This document shows positions 1 to 8,979 of a DNA stretch of 64,000 bases, one piece after another. Source of the DNA: an uncultured beta proteobacterium (GTDB lineage Bacteria > Pseudomonadota > Gammaproteobacteria > Burkholderiales > Burkholderiaceae_C); assembly GCA_903832285.1 (NCBI GenBank), contig CAILAY010000016.1, forward strand, positions 1 to 64,000, in the 5' to 3' direction. Numbering within the stretch: position 1 is the first letter of the stretch; each line of letters begins with the position of its first letter. The notes below the pieces were generated by a model. That model saw only the letters and a list, made by a program, of their open reading frames with translations, ran no database searches and was not told where the DNA came from. The translations under genes were made by a program, and so were the position numbers.

Positions 1-33
1 TGACTGGAGTTCAGACGTGTGCTCTTCCGATCT
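1..33. other. Illumina TruSeq adapter remnant at the contig end
   Basis: The first 33 bases match the Illumina Read 2 adapter (ending GCTCTTCCGATCT), lacking only its first G. This is not genomic DNA. It shows that the window starts at an untrimmed contig end and that the gene reading into it is artificially truncated. Confidence 0.97.
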
Positions 34-2678
34 ACCACTTGGGCAAGTTTCGAAAGTACTGACGCGACCGCTGTACTCGTTGTGTCCGTTCCACAAACCC
101 CCGCCACGGTCCAACCGGCCAGGGAGAGCGTGTAGGTGGATGCGGCGCCGATCGTCTGGTCTGCCAGGAAGGTCTTCTTGATCTCGGTGGCGCCGGAACC
201 CGTTGCCGAGCACCCAGCGACCTTCGGTCCGGTCAGTTTCATTTCGAGGGTCGGATGGTAGGTCAGTTCGTACATTTCATGCGGACCCCACAGCCTGAAC
301 TTGATGTTTCCGTAGCTGCTGACGTCCACTGTGCCATTGTTCGGCGCATTCACATACAACCCCATGTAGGAGTTGGCGAACGCCGACGCGGGCGTGGTGA
401 GAACGGCATAACGGAACAGGCTGGGCACGCCAGGCGGATTGTCGATGAGGCCTGCGACCCAGCCGTTTTCATCGATTTTCTGCGCAGACGTGCTGATAGC
501 TGGATCTTCGAAATAGCCGATATTGCCGTTGCTGGCGAGCCCACTGGTCGTGGCCGTCGCCCAACCGGCATGAAGATTGTTCGAGTCCAGCGCACCAACG
601 TAGTCAGCAGCAAATACCCCATTGCCGACCGCGCCAAAATTGCCGAGATAGGCCGCCGTCAATAGCGGAAGCGTCACGGGGCCAGCCGAGCCTGCGGCTG
701 CGCTCGGGTTCGGCGTACCACCAGCGGGCGCGGTGGCCGTTCCCCAGAAGTAGAGGTTGTCGAAGTACAGCGTTCCCCCGCCCGTCGTGGCTGAGGTGCC
801 CACCAGTTTGATCTGGTTGATCTTGGTCTTGTCCGGTGCGGTATAACCCCCCAGATCAATATCAAAGCTGTTCCAGCCTGCCAGCGTCGGCGTCACCGTG
901 ACCGGGTTTTCCAAGTCCGGTGGCGTGGATATCAGGGATATCTGTAGCGAGGTCACGTCGGGCGTCCAAACATCAATGTGCAGTTTGCCCATTGCGGATA
1001 CGTCAATGGGATTGTTGGAGAAATCAATGCCCTCGTAGTTCATCGTCGCGTACTTCTCGGTTTTGTTCCCTGCAATGGTGACTTCCGATACGACAGTCGA
1101 TTGTCCCCAGCCGGGGAATAGATTGACGCCGGGGATCTGCGTGTAAGCGTCGCTGTAGACTGACAGCACGCCGCTGGCCGCTACCGTGGGTGTGGGTGCC
1201 GCCGTCGTTGGCGCCGTGCCACCCGTGCCGCCACCGGATGCAGCCGGCTTCCAGAAGTAGATGTTGTCAAGGTAGACCGTGCCGCCGCCAGTCGTGGCCG
1301 AGGTGCCCACGAACTTCAACTGGTCAATCTGTGTCTTGTTGGGGACGGTATAGCCGGCCAGGTCAATGTCAAAGCTGTTCCAGCCGGCCAGCGTTGGCGT
1401 CACCGTCACGGCGTTCTCCAGGTCGCCCGTGGACGTGATGATGGAGACGGCAAGAGCCGTCACGTCCGGCGTCCAGACATCCAGGTGCAGTTTGGTCATG
1501 GCGGACACGTCGATGGCGTGACCGACAAAGTCAATGCCCTCGTAGTTCAGCGTCGCATATTTCTCGGTCTTGTTGCCGGCAATGGTGACTTCGGAGACTA
1601 CCGTCGATTGTCCCCATCCGGGGAACAGGTTCACCCCGGCAATCGGCGTGTAGGCATCGCTGTAGATCGACAGCACGTTGGCTGCCAGCGCGGTGGGGGT
1701 GGCCGCGGCCGTCGCTGGCGCGGTCGGGGTAACAACTACGAGCTTTGCATAGGTGATGTCGTCGAAGTAAAAGGTGGTGTTGGTTGCCGGTGCGGTCGAG
1801 CCGACAGCCGGAATGCTGAAGGCGGGGAAGATGCTGAGAGTGTTGTACGTAGTGCTGGACGAATAGGTGCCCGTGGTGGGCGTCGCGAAGTTGAAACTCA
1901 ACGTTTCCCAGCCGTTCTGCACGGTGGTCAATGCCTCGGCAGCGATGTTTGCACCGGCGTTATTTCCATCTTCAAGTTTGAGCGTGATGGGTGTGCCGAC
2001 CGGTGCGCCGGTGTAACTTCGCATCGTGACGATCTTGCTGCCTGACAGATCGACGGCGTCCACGAAGATGTGCGCTGCACTGCTCGTCGAGTTCACGGGA
2101 TCGCCCGAGGTGTAGATCGTGGCACCAGCCCAGGGCTGGCCAGTCGGGCCCTTGACCATTTTTGCGACCTGGTTGGATGCGCCCAGCACCGGGTCATCTG
2201 CAACCGCCGCAGAAATCAAACCTTCGAAGGCTTGGAACTTGAGCGTAGTTTCAGAGAAAGTAATCGCCACTGGCACTGTGTTAAACGCCTGTGAAATTGA
2301 GGCCGTCGCGGTATTCGGATTGTTCGCGAGGTCGTTGAACTTGCTGGCGGCAACACTCACGGTGATGGTGCCGCTGGTACCCACCGGTGTCACAACCAGC
2401 GTGTAGTGCGTCGCATCCACCTTGGTCAGCGTGCCGGGCGTCCCGTTCGTGATCACCAGGTCTTCAACGGTGAAACTGGTGCCAACGTCTTCGCTGAAGG
2501 TAAAGGTGAAGGTCACCGGACCCGTGGCCGCGGTAGCTGGGGTGGCTACGTTATCGGTGATGACGACCGTGGGAGGCACCGTATCGGTGGACAGGGTACC
2601 ACCGCCGCAGGCGCTGATCAGCAACGACGCAGCCAGGGCACAGGCGGACAGGGCAAAGGATTTTGCAAGTTGATTCAT
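34..2678 (-). CDS. Large secreted lipoprotein with Ig-like and tandem carbohydrate-binding-like modules, C-terminus cut off by contig end
   Basis: This frame is open on the minus strand from ATG at 2678 to the window edge; the ORF track omits it because no stop is present. The first 24 residues form a lipoprotein signal ending in ISAC, so the product is probably anchored in the outer membrane or exposed on the surface. In order I see: an Ig-like domain (about 33-130, starting TDTVPPTVVIT), a beta-sandwich module (about 145-320), two near-identical modules (about 335-476 and 504-646) joined by Thr/Ala/Pro/Gly linkers, and a further beta-rich region to the edge. The repeated module resembles the non-catalytic domains carried by secreted GH16 laminarinases. 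No catalytic motif is visible in the part present; one could lie beyond the edge. A perfect operator palindrome lies 54 bases upstream, placing it in the beta-glucan regulon. Glucan binding or capture is the inferred role. Confidence 0.8.
742..1676 (-). repeat. Tandem duplication of a ~142-residue carbohydrate-binding-like module inside the lipoprotein gene
   Basis: Two copies (about 1251-1676 and 742-1170) encode almost the same sequence. Each starts V-L-S-[IV]-Y-S-D-A-Y-T, passes through VNLFPGWGQSTVVSEVTIAG and DVWTPDVT, and ends with Y-[LF]-D-N-[IL]-Y-F-W. They are also very similar at DNA level, which points to recent duplication or ongoing homogenisation and makes the region prone to misassembly. 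Confidence 0.85.
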
Positions 2679-2717
2679 TGAAAGTGCTCCAGGCTGTTGC
2701 AGTGAACGAGGTTGATT

Positions 2718-2745
2718 TGAAAGCGCAACCATGAAAGCGCTTTCA
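2718..2745 (-). promoter_or_regulatory. LacI-type operator (perfect palindrome plus adjacent half-site) of the lipoprotein gene
   Basis: TGAAAGCGCTTTCA at 2732-2745 is a perfect 14-bp palindrome, identical to three other sites in this locus. A second half-site (TGAAAGCGC, 2718-2726) starts 14 bases away. On the minus strand TATGAT at 2755-2750 could be the -10 box, placing the operator across the transcription start; I see no good -35 at the right distance. Confidence 0.75.
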
Positions 2746-2958
2746 ATCGATCATAGAAAGAAGGGCCTGGCTTGACTAGCGTCCTGAGCCTAGGGCTTTC
2801 CCTTAAACAGCAGTAGGTGAATACCCTTGCCATAAAGAGCTTCAGGCCAACCGTTGCGCCTGGCAACTATTGGTAAACCCGGACCTGGCCGAATTGCGTG
2901 CTGTCCTGGACAAAGGATGCCGGTATCGGTCCTCCCAGATCGCCACCCCTAGCAAGGT

Positions 2959-3189
2959 TCAGTGGAATGAACTGAGGTGAGTCGAGGACGAGGCTGGACT
3001 GCCCTCAAATACCGGGACGCCCGCTGCGATGAAAGGTAGCCACACTTTTTCTAAAGGCGAAGCTGAAGAGTGAGGATCACCATCATTGGCCGCTGCGGCA
3101 ATGTCTACGGTGGACGGTGTGGTGTCAGCGTTGCTGCAACCGCCGCAAGAAGCAGCGAGCGCGGCGATTGTCAGCGCACAGGCACATCA
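2959..3189 (-). pseudogene. Possible remnant of a small lipoprotein gene
   Basis: The 525-base gap between the lipoprotein and GH81 genes holds no intact gene. One minus-strand frame is open from about 3186 to the stop at 2959 and begins with a sequence resembling a lipoprotein signal (ALTIAALAASCGG, then a Thr/Ser/Asp-rich stretch). It has no start codon in frame; a TGA precedes it at 3189-3187. It could be a decayed lipoprotein whose start was lost by a frameshift, or a chance open frame. Weak evidence. Confidence 0.25.
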
Positions 3190-3203
3190 CCTGATTTGAA
3201 AGA

Positions 3204-5468
3204 TCACTGAAGGCGCTCCAGTTTCCCGGGGGCCACGCTTAAGGATTTACCGTCGCTGAATCGCACTGAAATCGGTACCCTGGTGGCGTTGTAGGCAAGG
3301 TAGGTCTTGCTCCCGTCTGGCTTCTTGAAAACCTGATACAGCGTGGTGTCAGCAGTCACACTGAAGTCCGGCGTCCCCATCTCCTGCAGACTGGCCAGCC
3401 AGTGCAGTGCATGGCTGCGCGTGTCGCCGAGTTCGAACGAACCCCAGCGGTTCCAACGCGCCAGACCGGCCGCCGGGTCGGCCAGGCCGAGGTACTCGGC
3501 AAAGATGTCTTGCCAGATGTCAGCGGGGGTCACGCTCTTGCCTCGGGCGTTGAATACTTCGATCTCGGGTTTGAGCGAGGCAACATTTCGACTGATGAAC
3601 TCAGGGTCGCGGGCCAGATAGGTAGAGGTCGTGGTCAGCGGCAGGATGTTGATGCCCTTGATCTGGCGCGGGTCGTCAATCCACCAGGTGTTGTGTGCAT
3701 ACATGCCGCCGAACACCTGACTCACCTCGACGCTCTTGTACTCGGGCGCAAACACCGTATGGTGGATGTCGAACCAGTAGTGGTTGATCGCATCGATTTC
3801 GGTCGTGTATAGGTAGAGGCCCAGATCACGCAAGGCCCGGTCGCCCTTGATCTCGCCCCAAAGAATGAGGCCGGCCCAGGCGTTTACCGCTTCGCTGGAC
3901 GACTCCTGGTTGTTGCCCATGGCGCCCATGCCGATGCCTGAAGCCCAGGAGTGCCCTTCATAGGGATCGAAATTGCGCAGAAACGGGAACTCGGCGCCAC
4001 CTCGCTTGGCCGTAGCGATGTCGGCGATCAGCAGGTCGATCATGCCGCCCCATTTTTCGGTTGCGGCCCAGGCCGGATCCCGCAGCGCAATGTCGGCGGC
4101 GGCGTGGATCCAGTAGCCGTAGGTGAAATGGTGGTCGTTGAGCTGTTCCACCGTGTAGAACTCCTCTGGATAGGCCGCCACCGTGCCAGCCGCCTTGTCC
4201 CAGTGAAAGTAGGTGTTGCCTTCGCCAGAAAGCCATTGCTCGGCACGACCCTTCACCAATGTCAGCAAACGGTCGCGGCCCTCCATGTCACCCTGCTGCT
4301 CAGCCACGTCCATCACTTTCAGGATACGTTGCAGTCCCTTACCCTGCCAGTAGGGCCCCTTGCCCTCTTCCAGCATCATGCGCCGCGCGTTGCGCTGGTC
4401 TGACTTCATGATTTCACCGAGCAGCGTCTTTTGCGCCGGGTCGGCTACCGCGGGCCAGAACGGGACAAACCCGGTATAGGTGGACGTGGTTGTGAACTGC
4501 TGTGCAGCAAGTAGCTTGATCTTGCCGCGCACCGTGTCGTACTCTGGCCCCAACTTGTTCTGGACCGATGCGTTGTTGAACCATTGGTGCGGGTACAGGC
4601 CCAGTAGTGGTCCGTTGTCTTCACCTTCCATCGTACGCGTGCTGGCCTTGAACGTGGTCTCGATCTGGCTGGATCCCTTGTCAAAACGCCAGTCCACATG
4701 CGTGTCCTGGATGAACGAGTAGGCGTGCCGCGTAAAAAGCGCCAAGGTGGGCGCCTTGTCGTCGGGCAGCGCGGCGGCGGCGACGTATCCTTTGCCTGGG
4801 GGCAGGCGCCCAATCCATTCAGTGGCAGAGACCGGTTCCCACCTCACGCCGGTCGGGCCGAACAGCGCATAGGTCTTCCCTTTGAGGCGCAGCGCCAGAA
4901 CGCGCGGATCGGCATCGGCGTGGATGCGCTCGGCGGCGGCAGGCAGACGCGCGCGCAGATCGCCGCGCGACAACTGCAGGTACGCGTAGGGGCTGCCGTG
5001 AGCCACCGTTACGCGCATGTCGTCGGCGCCCCGGCCCAACGAAATGTCGATCGACCAGTCGCTCGCCTTGGCAAGTCGACTCTGCCCGGGCTCGAAGGCG
5101 GTGGGGGAGAGCAGCAGCGCGTCGGTATGCGGGTAGCGGATCTCGGTGTCGCGGCGCTCGGTCGGCACAACGACTTTGCTCGGCAACGCCAGTTCAAATC
5201 CGGCGGCCGTCGGACGCACGGTGATCGGCTGCACGAAGATCGCCTCGGGCGTCGGGTTGTAGATAAGCGTCGAGTACCACTGCGCTGTCTGCGCAGCGGT
5301 CTTGGACAGCGACTCCGTGCGATAAACCGCTGTCGGCACGACTCGGTCGCTGCCCTTGGGTGCCAGAAAATAGGTGCCAGCGCCCATTTTGACGGGCTGA
5401 GCCAAAGCCCCGTGCAAGACGGTACATGTGAGCAGCACTGCCGCGGAGCAAGCTTGAATAAATTTCAT
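3204..5468 (-). CDS. Secreted GH81 endo-beta-1,3-glucanase
   Basis: Family GH81 enzymes hydrolyse internal beta-1,3 bonds of laminarin-like glucans with inversion. The 754-residue protein has an N-terminal signal peptide (about residues 1-23, ending A-L-A before Q) and no lipobox cysteine, so it is exported to the periplasm or beyond. The GH81 catalytic half is recognisable from NDHHFTYGYW, FDPYEGHSWASG and NQESSSEAVNAW (near residue 525), which hold the conserved acidic residues. A short C-terminal beta-rich segment ends the protein. It is monocistronic on the minus strand, divergent from the porin gene, with a perfect operator palindrome 46 bases upstream of the ATG. It probably makes the first cuts in the polymer. 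Confidence 0.9.
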   Translation of the reverse strand: MKFIQACSAAVLLTCTVLHGALAQPVKMGAGTYFLAPKGSDRVVPTAVYRTESLSKTAAQTAQWYSTLIYNPTPEAIFVQPITVRPTAAGFELALPSKVVVPTERRDTEIRYPHTDALLLSPTAFEPGQSRLAKASDWSIDISLGRGADDMRVTVAHGSPYAYLQLSRGDLRARLPAAAERIHADADPRVLALRLKGKTYALFGPTGVRWEPVSATEWIGRLPPGKGYVAAAALPDDKAPTLALFTRHAYSFIQDTHVDWRFDKGSSQIETTFKASTRTMEGEDNGPLLGLYPHQWFNNASVQNKLGPEYDTVRGKIKLLAAQQFTTTSTYTGFVPFWPAVADPAQKTLLGEIMKSDQRNARRMMLEEGKGPYWQGKGLQRILKVMDVAEQQGDMEGRDRLLTLVKGRAEQWLSGEGNTYFHWDKAAGTVAAYPEEFYTVEQLNDHHFTYGYWIHAAADIALRDPAWAATEKWGGMIDLLIADIATAKRGGAEFPFLRNFDPYEGHSWASGIGMGAMGNNQESSSEAVNAWAGLILWGEIKGDRALRDLGLYLYTTEIDAINHYWFDIHHTVFAPEYKSVEVSQVFGGMYAHNTWWIDDPRQIKGINILPLTTTSTYLARDPEFISRNVASLKPEIEVFNARGKSVTPADIWQDIFAEYLGLADPAAGLARWNRWGSFELGDTRSHALHWLASLQEMGTPDFSVTADTTLYQVFKKPDGSKTYLAYNATRVPISVRFSDGKSLSVAPGKLERLQ

Positions 5469-5513
5469 GTGGGATCCCCTTTACTGGCAGGTGTCAGACC
5501 ATCGACATGATAA

Positions 5514-5527
5514 TGAAAGCGCTTTCA
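5514..5527 (-). promoter_or_regulatory. LacI-type operator of the GH81 gene
   Basis: Perfect palindrome TGAAAGCGCTTTCA in the divergent GH81/porin control region, 46 bases upstream of the GH81 start. Same 14 bases as the copies at 2732, 5665 and 24018. Confidence 0.8.
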
Positions 5528-5664
5528 AATAGCATCCACAGGATTACCCTGAAAGGGTTTACCCGAGGCTGTTGACGGGGCGCATACCGTCGAAAAATTG
5601 ACGGTGCACTAGGGAAAACACGGAGTCCAAATAATTAAATAAGGCAGCATGATTTCCATGTCTG

Positions 5665-5678
5665 TGAAAGCGCTTTCA
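5665..5678 (+). promoter_or_regulatory. LacI-type operator of the porin-GH17-GH30 operon
   Basis: Perfect palindrome TGAAAGCGCTTTCA, 24 bases before the porin ATG. It lies 138 bases from the GH81 operator, close enough for looping by a tetrameric or paired regulator to control both directions (inference). The porin -35/-10 is not clear to me; CATGAT at 5648-5653 is a possible -10. Confidence 0.8.
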
Positions 5679-5701
5679 AGTTACCCCGGAATCCACTCAC
5701 C

Positions 5702-7120
5702 ATGAATATCGATTCAACCCCATACCGTTCCTCTGGGCGGCCTGCAGCCTGCACCGCCAGAGCGCCATTCCGCGCCAACCTGCGACTCAGCCTGTTGGCT
5801 GCGGCGCTCTGTCTTTCTGGTGCCAGCCATGCCATTGAATTCGGAGCGAACGGCATGTTCAGCTTGACCGGATTTGCCGAGACGACCACGGGATTGTCCA
5901 GCAACTGGTGCGGCAATTGCCAGTGGGTCAAGGGTGCCGTGAAGGACGAAAACTGGGCCGACGCGCTCGCGCCGGGGCGCCCGTACCAAACGGTGGCAAC
6001 GGGCTTCTATCAGGTGCAACCCTACTTGGGCGCCAAGCTCGACCTGATCGACGGTTTCAAGCTTGCGGGTCTGCTGAGCCAGCGCTACCGTGACGGCGTG
6101 GTGAACGGCGACCATGTGGAAACCCGCTACGGTGGCTTGGTGGATGTCCCGGGGTTCTGGTACCAAAAAAACGTCTCCGTCAGCCACGAAGACTATGGTA
6201 GTTTGCGCATCGGCGCGATGACCACCCGGGGCTGGAGCGTCGCCGACTTCCCCTACGGAACCAACGTCGGCATGTCCTACGAGTGGGGTTCAAGTGGCGC
6301 GGGCTACGGCATGCTGAGCAACGCAGTGAGCTACACCTCACGCATCCTGGACGTGGCCCAGGGGGATCTGGTGCTGGAGGCGACCTACGATCAAGGAAAC
6401 GAACTGTTCAAGATCAACAAGCCACGGTTCATCGAGTTGTACGGGCAGTTCCACAGGGGCGACTTGGTGCTGGATGCTGTGCTACAAGATTCGCACAATG
6501 GGACTCCCGCTGCGTGGGGCCATGCACCCTTCAGTGGCCTGACACCGAACGCGGCCGACGACCCCCTGCTGCGGGGCTCCAGCCAGAACATCGCGATGGT
6601 CATGGCACGCTACCAGATCGATTCCAAACTCGAGATCTCGGGCGGCCTGCGCCGCAACCACTGGAGTGGAGCCAACGCCGTGATCACCAACCCCACGGGT
6701 GCGATCACGCCGACTGGCGTGCAGGGAACATGGAACAACATGTTCAACGTCAATTGGGGCGGTTCCCTCAACGGCGTGCAGAACCCGGGCTACCCCGCCA
6801 CGTCCGTGGACGTGCTGATGGGCGCCCGTTACCGCATGGGCAAATGGGTTGCCTCCACCGGGCTGGTGCACCTGGGAACGGCGAGCACGGCCAACCCAAG
6901 CGAGCGCGGCCAGAGCAACTCTGCGCTGTTCAACACCTTCGGTTTGAACTATGACTACGGTGGCGGTCTGGTGTTTGAGTCCACGCTGGGCACGGTGCAC
7001 TATGCCAGGCTCGGTCTGGCACCGATGTCGATGCCCGGAAACGACGCCTTTTCCAACGTGGATTCGCGTGTGAATCGCAATGGCAACTGGTTCACGGTCG
7101 GCGCGGTCTACTCGTTTTGA
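5702..7120 (+). CDS. Outer-membrane porin, probable beta-glucan oligosaccharide channel
   Basis: The 472-residue protein has a long N-terminal leader with a hydrophobic core (LLAAALCLSGASHA) and cleavage near residue 44. The mature part has alternating amphipathic beta-strands rich in Gly, Tyr, Trp and Asn, and ends in a terminal Phe (VGAVYSF), the usual outer-membrane barrel signature. Length and pattern fit a 16-18-strand porin; I cannot assign a family. It opens the plus-strand operon with the GH17 lipoprotein and GH30 genes and has its own perfect operator. Uptake of glucan oligosaccharides across the outer membrane is inferred from context. No SusC/TonB-dependent receptor is present in this window, so simple diffusion is the likely mode. 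Confidence 0.75.
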   Translation: MNIDSTPYRSSGRPAACTARAPFRANLRLSLLAAALCLSGASHAIEFGANGMFSLTGFAETTTGLSSNWCGNCQWVKGAVKDENWADALAPGRPYQTVATGFYQVQPYLGAKLDLIDGFKLAGLLSQRYRDGVVNGDHVETRYGGLVDVPGFWYQKNVSVSHEDYGSLRIGAMTTRGWSVADFPYGTNVGMSYEWGSSGAGYGMLSNAVSYTSRILDVAQGDLVLEATYDQGNELFKINKPRFIELYGQFHRGDLVLDAVLQDSHNGTPAAWGHAPFSGLTPNAADDPLLRGSSQNIAMVMARYQIDSKLEISGGLRRNHWSGANAVITNPTGAITPTGVQGTWNNMFNVNWGGSLNGVQNPGYPATSVDVLMGARYRMGKWVASTGLVHLGTASTANPSERGQSNSALFNTFGLNYDYGGGLVFESTLGTVHYARLGLAPMSMPGNDAFSNVDSRVNRNGNWFTVGAVYSF

Positions 7121-7145
7121 CGCCCACAAGTTCAAGGTCAATCCC

Positions 7146-8915
7146 ATGAAACTCACGAAATTCTGCACGATGCACGCGTCTCAATTGGTAAGCGTCGCTT
7201 CAACCCTTGCGCTGGCGATGCTGCTTGCCGCCTGCGGCGGTTCCGGCACGACGCCGATCACCGACGCAACGACCACGCCCAGCGGCCTGCGTGCACTGCC
7301 CGCACCCTACACCTCGGCCAAAGCCGTGAGCTACTCGCCGTATCGCAGCACCACGACCGACGCCGCAACCCATGGCACCGAAGTCATCACCGACGCCATG
7401 GTGGAGCAGGACCTCAGGTTGCTCGTTGCTGGCGGCTTCGGCCTGATCCGGTTGTTTGACAGTGACGATGTCGCAGTAACGGTGATGCGCGTCATCAGCA
7501 CCAAGAACCTGCCGCTCGTGGTGCATCAGGGCATCTACATTCAGGCCGGCAATGACGCTTTCAGCGCCGACGAGATCGCGCGCGGAGTGGCTCTTGCCAA
7601 AAGCTACCCCAACATCATTCTGGCCGTCAGCGTGGGTAACGAGACCATGGTGAATTGGAGCACGACACCCATCAATCCGACCGTGATGGCGCAGCACCTG
7701 GCCTACGTGCGCAGCCAGATCACGCAGCCGGTCACGACCGACGACAACTGGGCTTTCTACGGTCAGGCGCCCAGAATCATCATGGACACCATCGACTTCG
7801 CTTCGGTGCACACCTACTCCATGGTGGACGCGCACTACCTTCCGACCAAGTGGGACTGGAAGCAACTGAGCGTTAGCGATCTGGGGCTGCGTGCCACAGA
7901 CATGATGAACGCCGCCATGGGTTCGACACGCAGCGATTACCAGGTGGTGCGCGATTTCTTCGACGTCCAGGGCTACAAGGCCATGCCTATCGTCATTGGT
8001 GAAACCGGCTGGAAGGCCGTCGATTCCAGCGGCGCCAGTTGGTACCGCTACTTGGCGCACCCGGTGAACCAGAAGATGTACCTGGACCGCCTGGCCACTT
8101 GGGCGAACGAAGGAAAGACCGGCGCCGGTCCAAAGCAGGTCATCTACTTTGAAGCGTTCGACGAACCCTGGAAGGGAAGCGACGACAAGTGGGGGCTGTT
8201 CAACGTGCAGCGCCAGGCGCGTTACGCGGTGCAGGCGCTGCACACCGACAAGAGCAAGCCCGACACTGTCGTGACCTGGAACTGGGAGCCCGGCAGCTAC
8301 ACGGACGCCGACGCCGTCTACTACGCCCCGCCTACCATCCATGCCGCCGTGACGCAGACCAAGTACACGCTGTATTCGGAAGCGACACTGGCAGCGTCAG
8401 AGTTGCGTGAAACCTGGTTTGGCACCGTGCGTATGGACGCCTTTGCCAGCAGCACTTATCCGGAAGTCAGTAGCACCGCAGCCCCAGGCGACGGTACGCA
8501 CAGCATTGATATCGGTCCAAATCCGCAAAGTTACGGCTGGGGCGTGTTGATTCAGTCGAACCCGGGTGGCGCTTCCATCAACCTGTCGAACTTTGCCAGC
8601 GGCAACATCAATTTCAGCGTCAAGACCACCTATGCCGGCAAACTCCAGGTCGGACTGAGCAGCGACAGCGCGGACAACGGCCCTCAAGAAGCCTTTGTAG
8701 TTTTTGGCAATGGCCAGTACGGGTATTGCAATACCGGAAGTTGGTGCCAGGTTTCGATACCGGTGCAGGCCTTCCTTACTGCCAATCCCAAGCTGGATCT
8801 TCATCTTGTATTGACACGCTTCATGCTGGCTGATGTTTACGCCACCACCGGGAACTCCGCCCCGACCACAGCCCAACCTGACGTCTATCTGGACGGCGTT
8901 TACTGGCAGCAATGA
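7146..8915 (+). CDS. GH17 beta-1,3-glucanase lipoprotein with C-terminal beta-sandwich module
   Basis: The ATG at 7146 is chosen over the track start at 7080 because it begins a proper lipoprotein signal (hydrophobic core, then LAAC with Cys30) and avoids overlapping the porin. The GH17 (beta/alpha)8 domain spans about residues 50-400. The acid/base Glu is in VGNETM (about E166) and the nucleophile in IGETGW (about E286). A C-terminal module of about 170 residues ends VYLDGVYW, like the repeats of the first lipoprotein, and is probably glucan-binding. It is the second gene of the porin operon, 25 bases after the porin stop. Membrane anchoring suggests it works on oligosaccharides at the cell surface or in the periplasm, as endo/exo-glucanase or transglycosylase. 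Confidence 0.85.
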   Translation: MKLTKFCTMHASQLVSVASTLALAMLLAACGGSGTTPITDATTTPSGLRALPAPYTSAKAVSYSPYRSTTTDAATHGTEVITDAMVEQDLRLLVAGGFGLIRLFDSDDVAVTVMRVISTKNLPLVVHQGIYIQAGNDAFSADEIARGVALAKSYPNIILAVSVGNETMVNWSTTPINPTVMAQHLAYVRSQITQPVTTDDNWAFYGQAPRIIMDTIDFASVHTYSMVDAHYLPTKWDWKQLSVSDLGLRATDMMNAAMGSTRSDYQVVRDFFDVQGYKAMPIVIGETGWKAVDSSGASWYRYLAHPVNQKMYLDRLATWANEGKTGAGPKQVIYFEAFDEPWKGSDDKWGLFNVQRQARYAVQALHTDKSKPDTVVTWNWEPGSYTDADAVYYAPPTIHAAVTQTKYTLYSEATLAASELRETWFGTVRMDAFASSTYPEVSSTAAPGDGTHSIDIGPNPQSYGWGVLIQSNPGGASINLSNFASGNINFSVKTTYAGKLQVGLSSDSADNGPQEAFVVFGNGQYGYCNTGSWCQVSIPVQAFLTANPKLDLHLVLTRFMLADVYATTGNSAPTTAQPDVYLDGVYWQQ

Positions 8916-8979
8916 TGCTGCACTGAAGGCACGGATACTTCGGTGTTCGTGTGCCTCCCGTCTGCATCGCGCCACCCAG

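Noticed and set aside
255-2681. Several plus-strand ORFs of 74-186 residues in the first 2.7 kb
   Set aside because: All lie opposite the truncated lipoprotein, which is open over the whole stretch with signal peptide and repeats.
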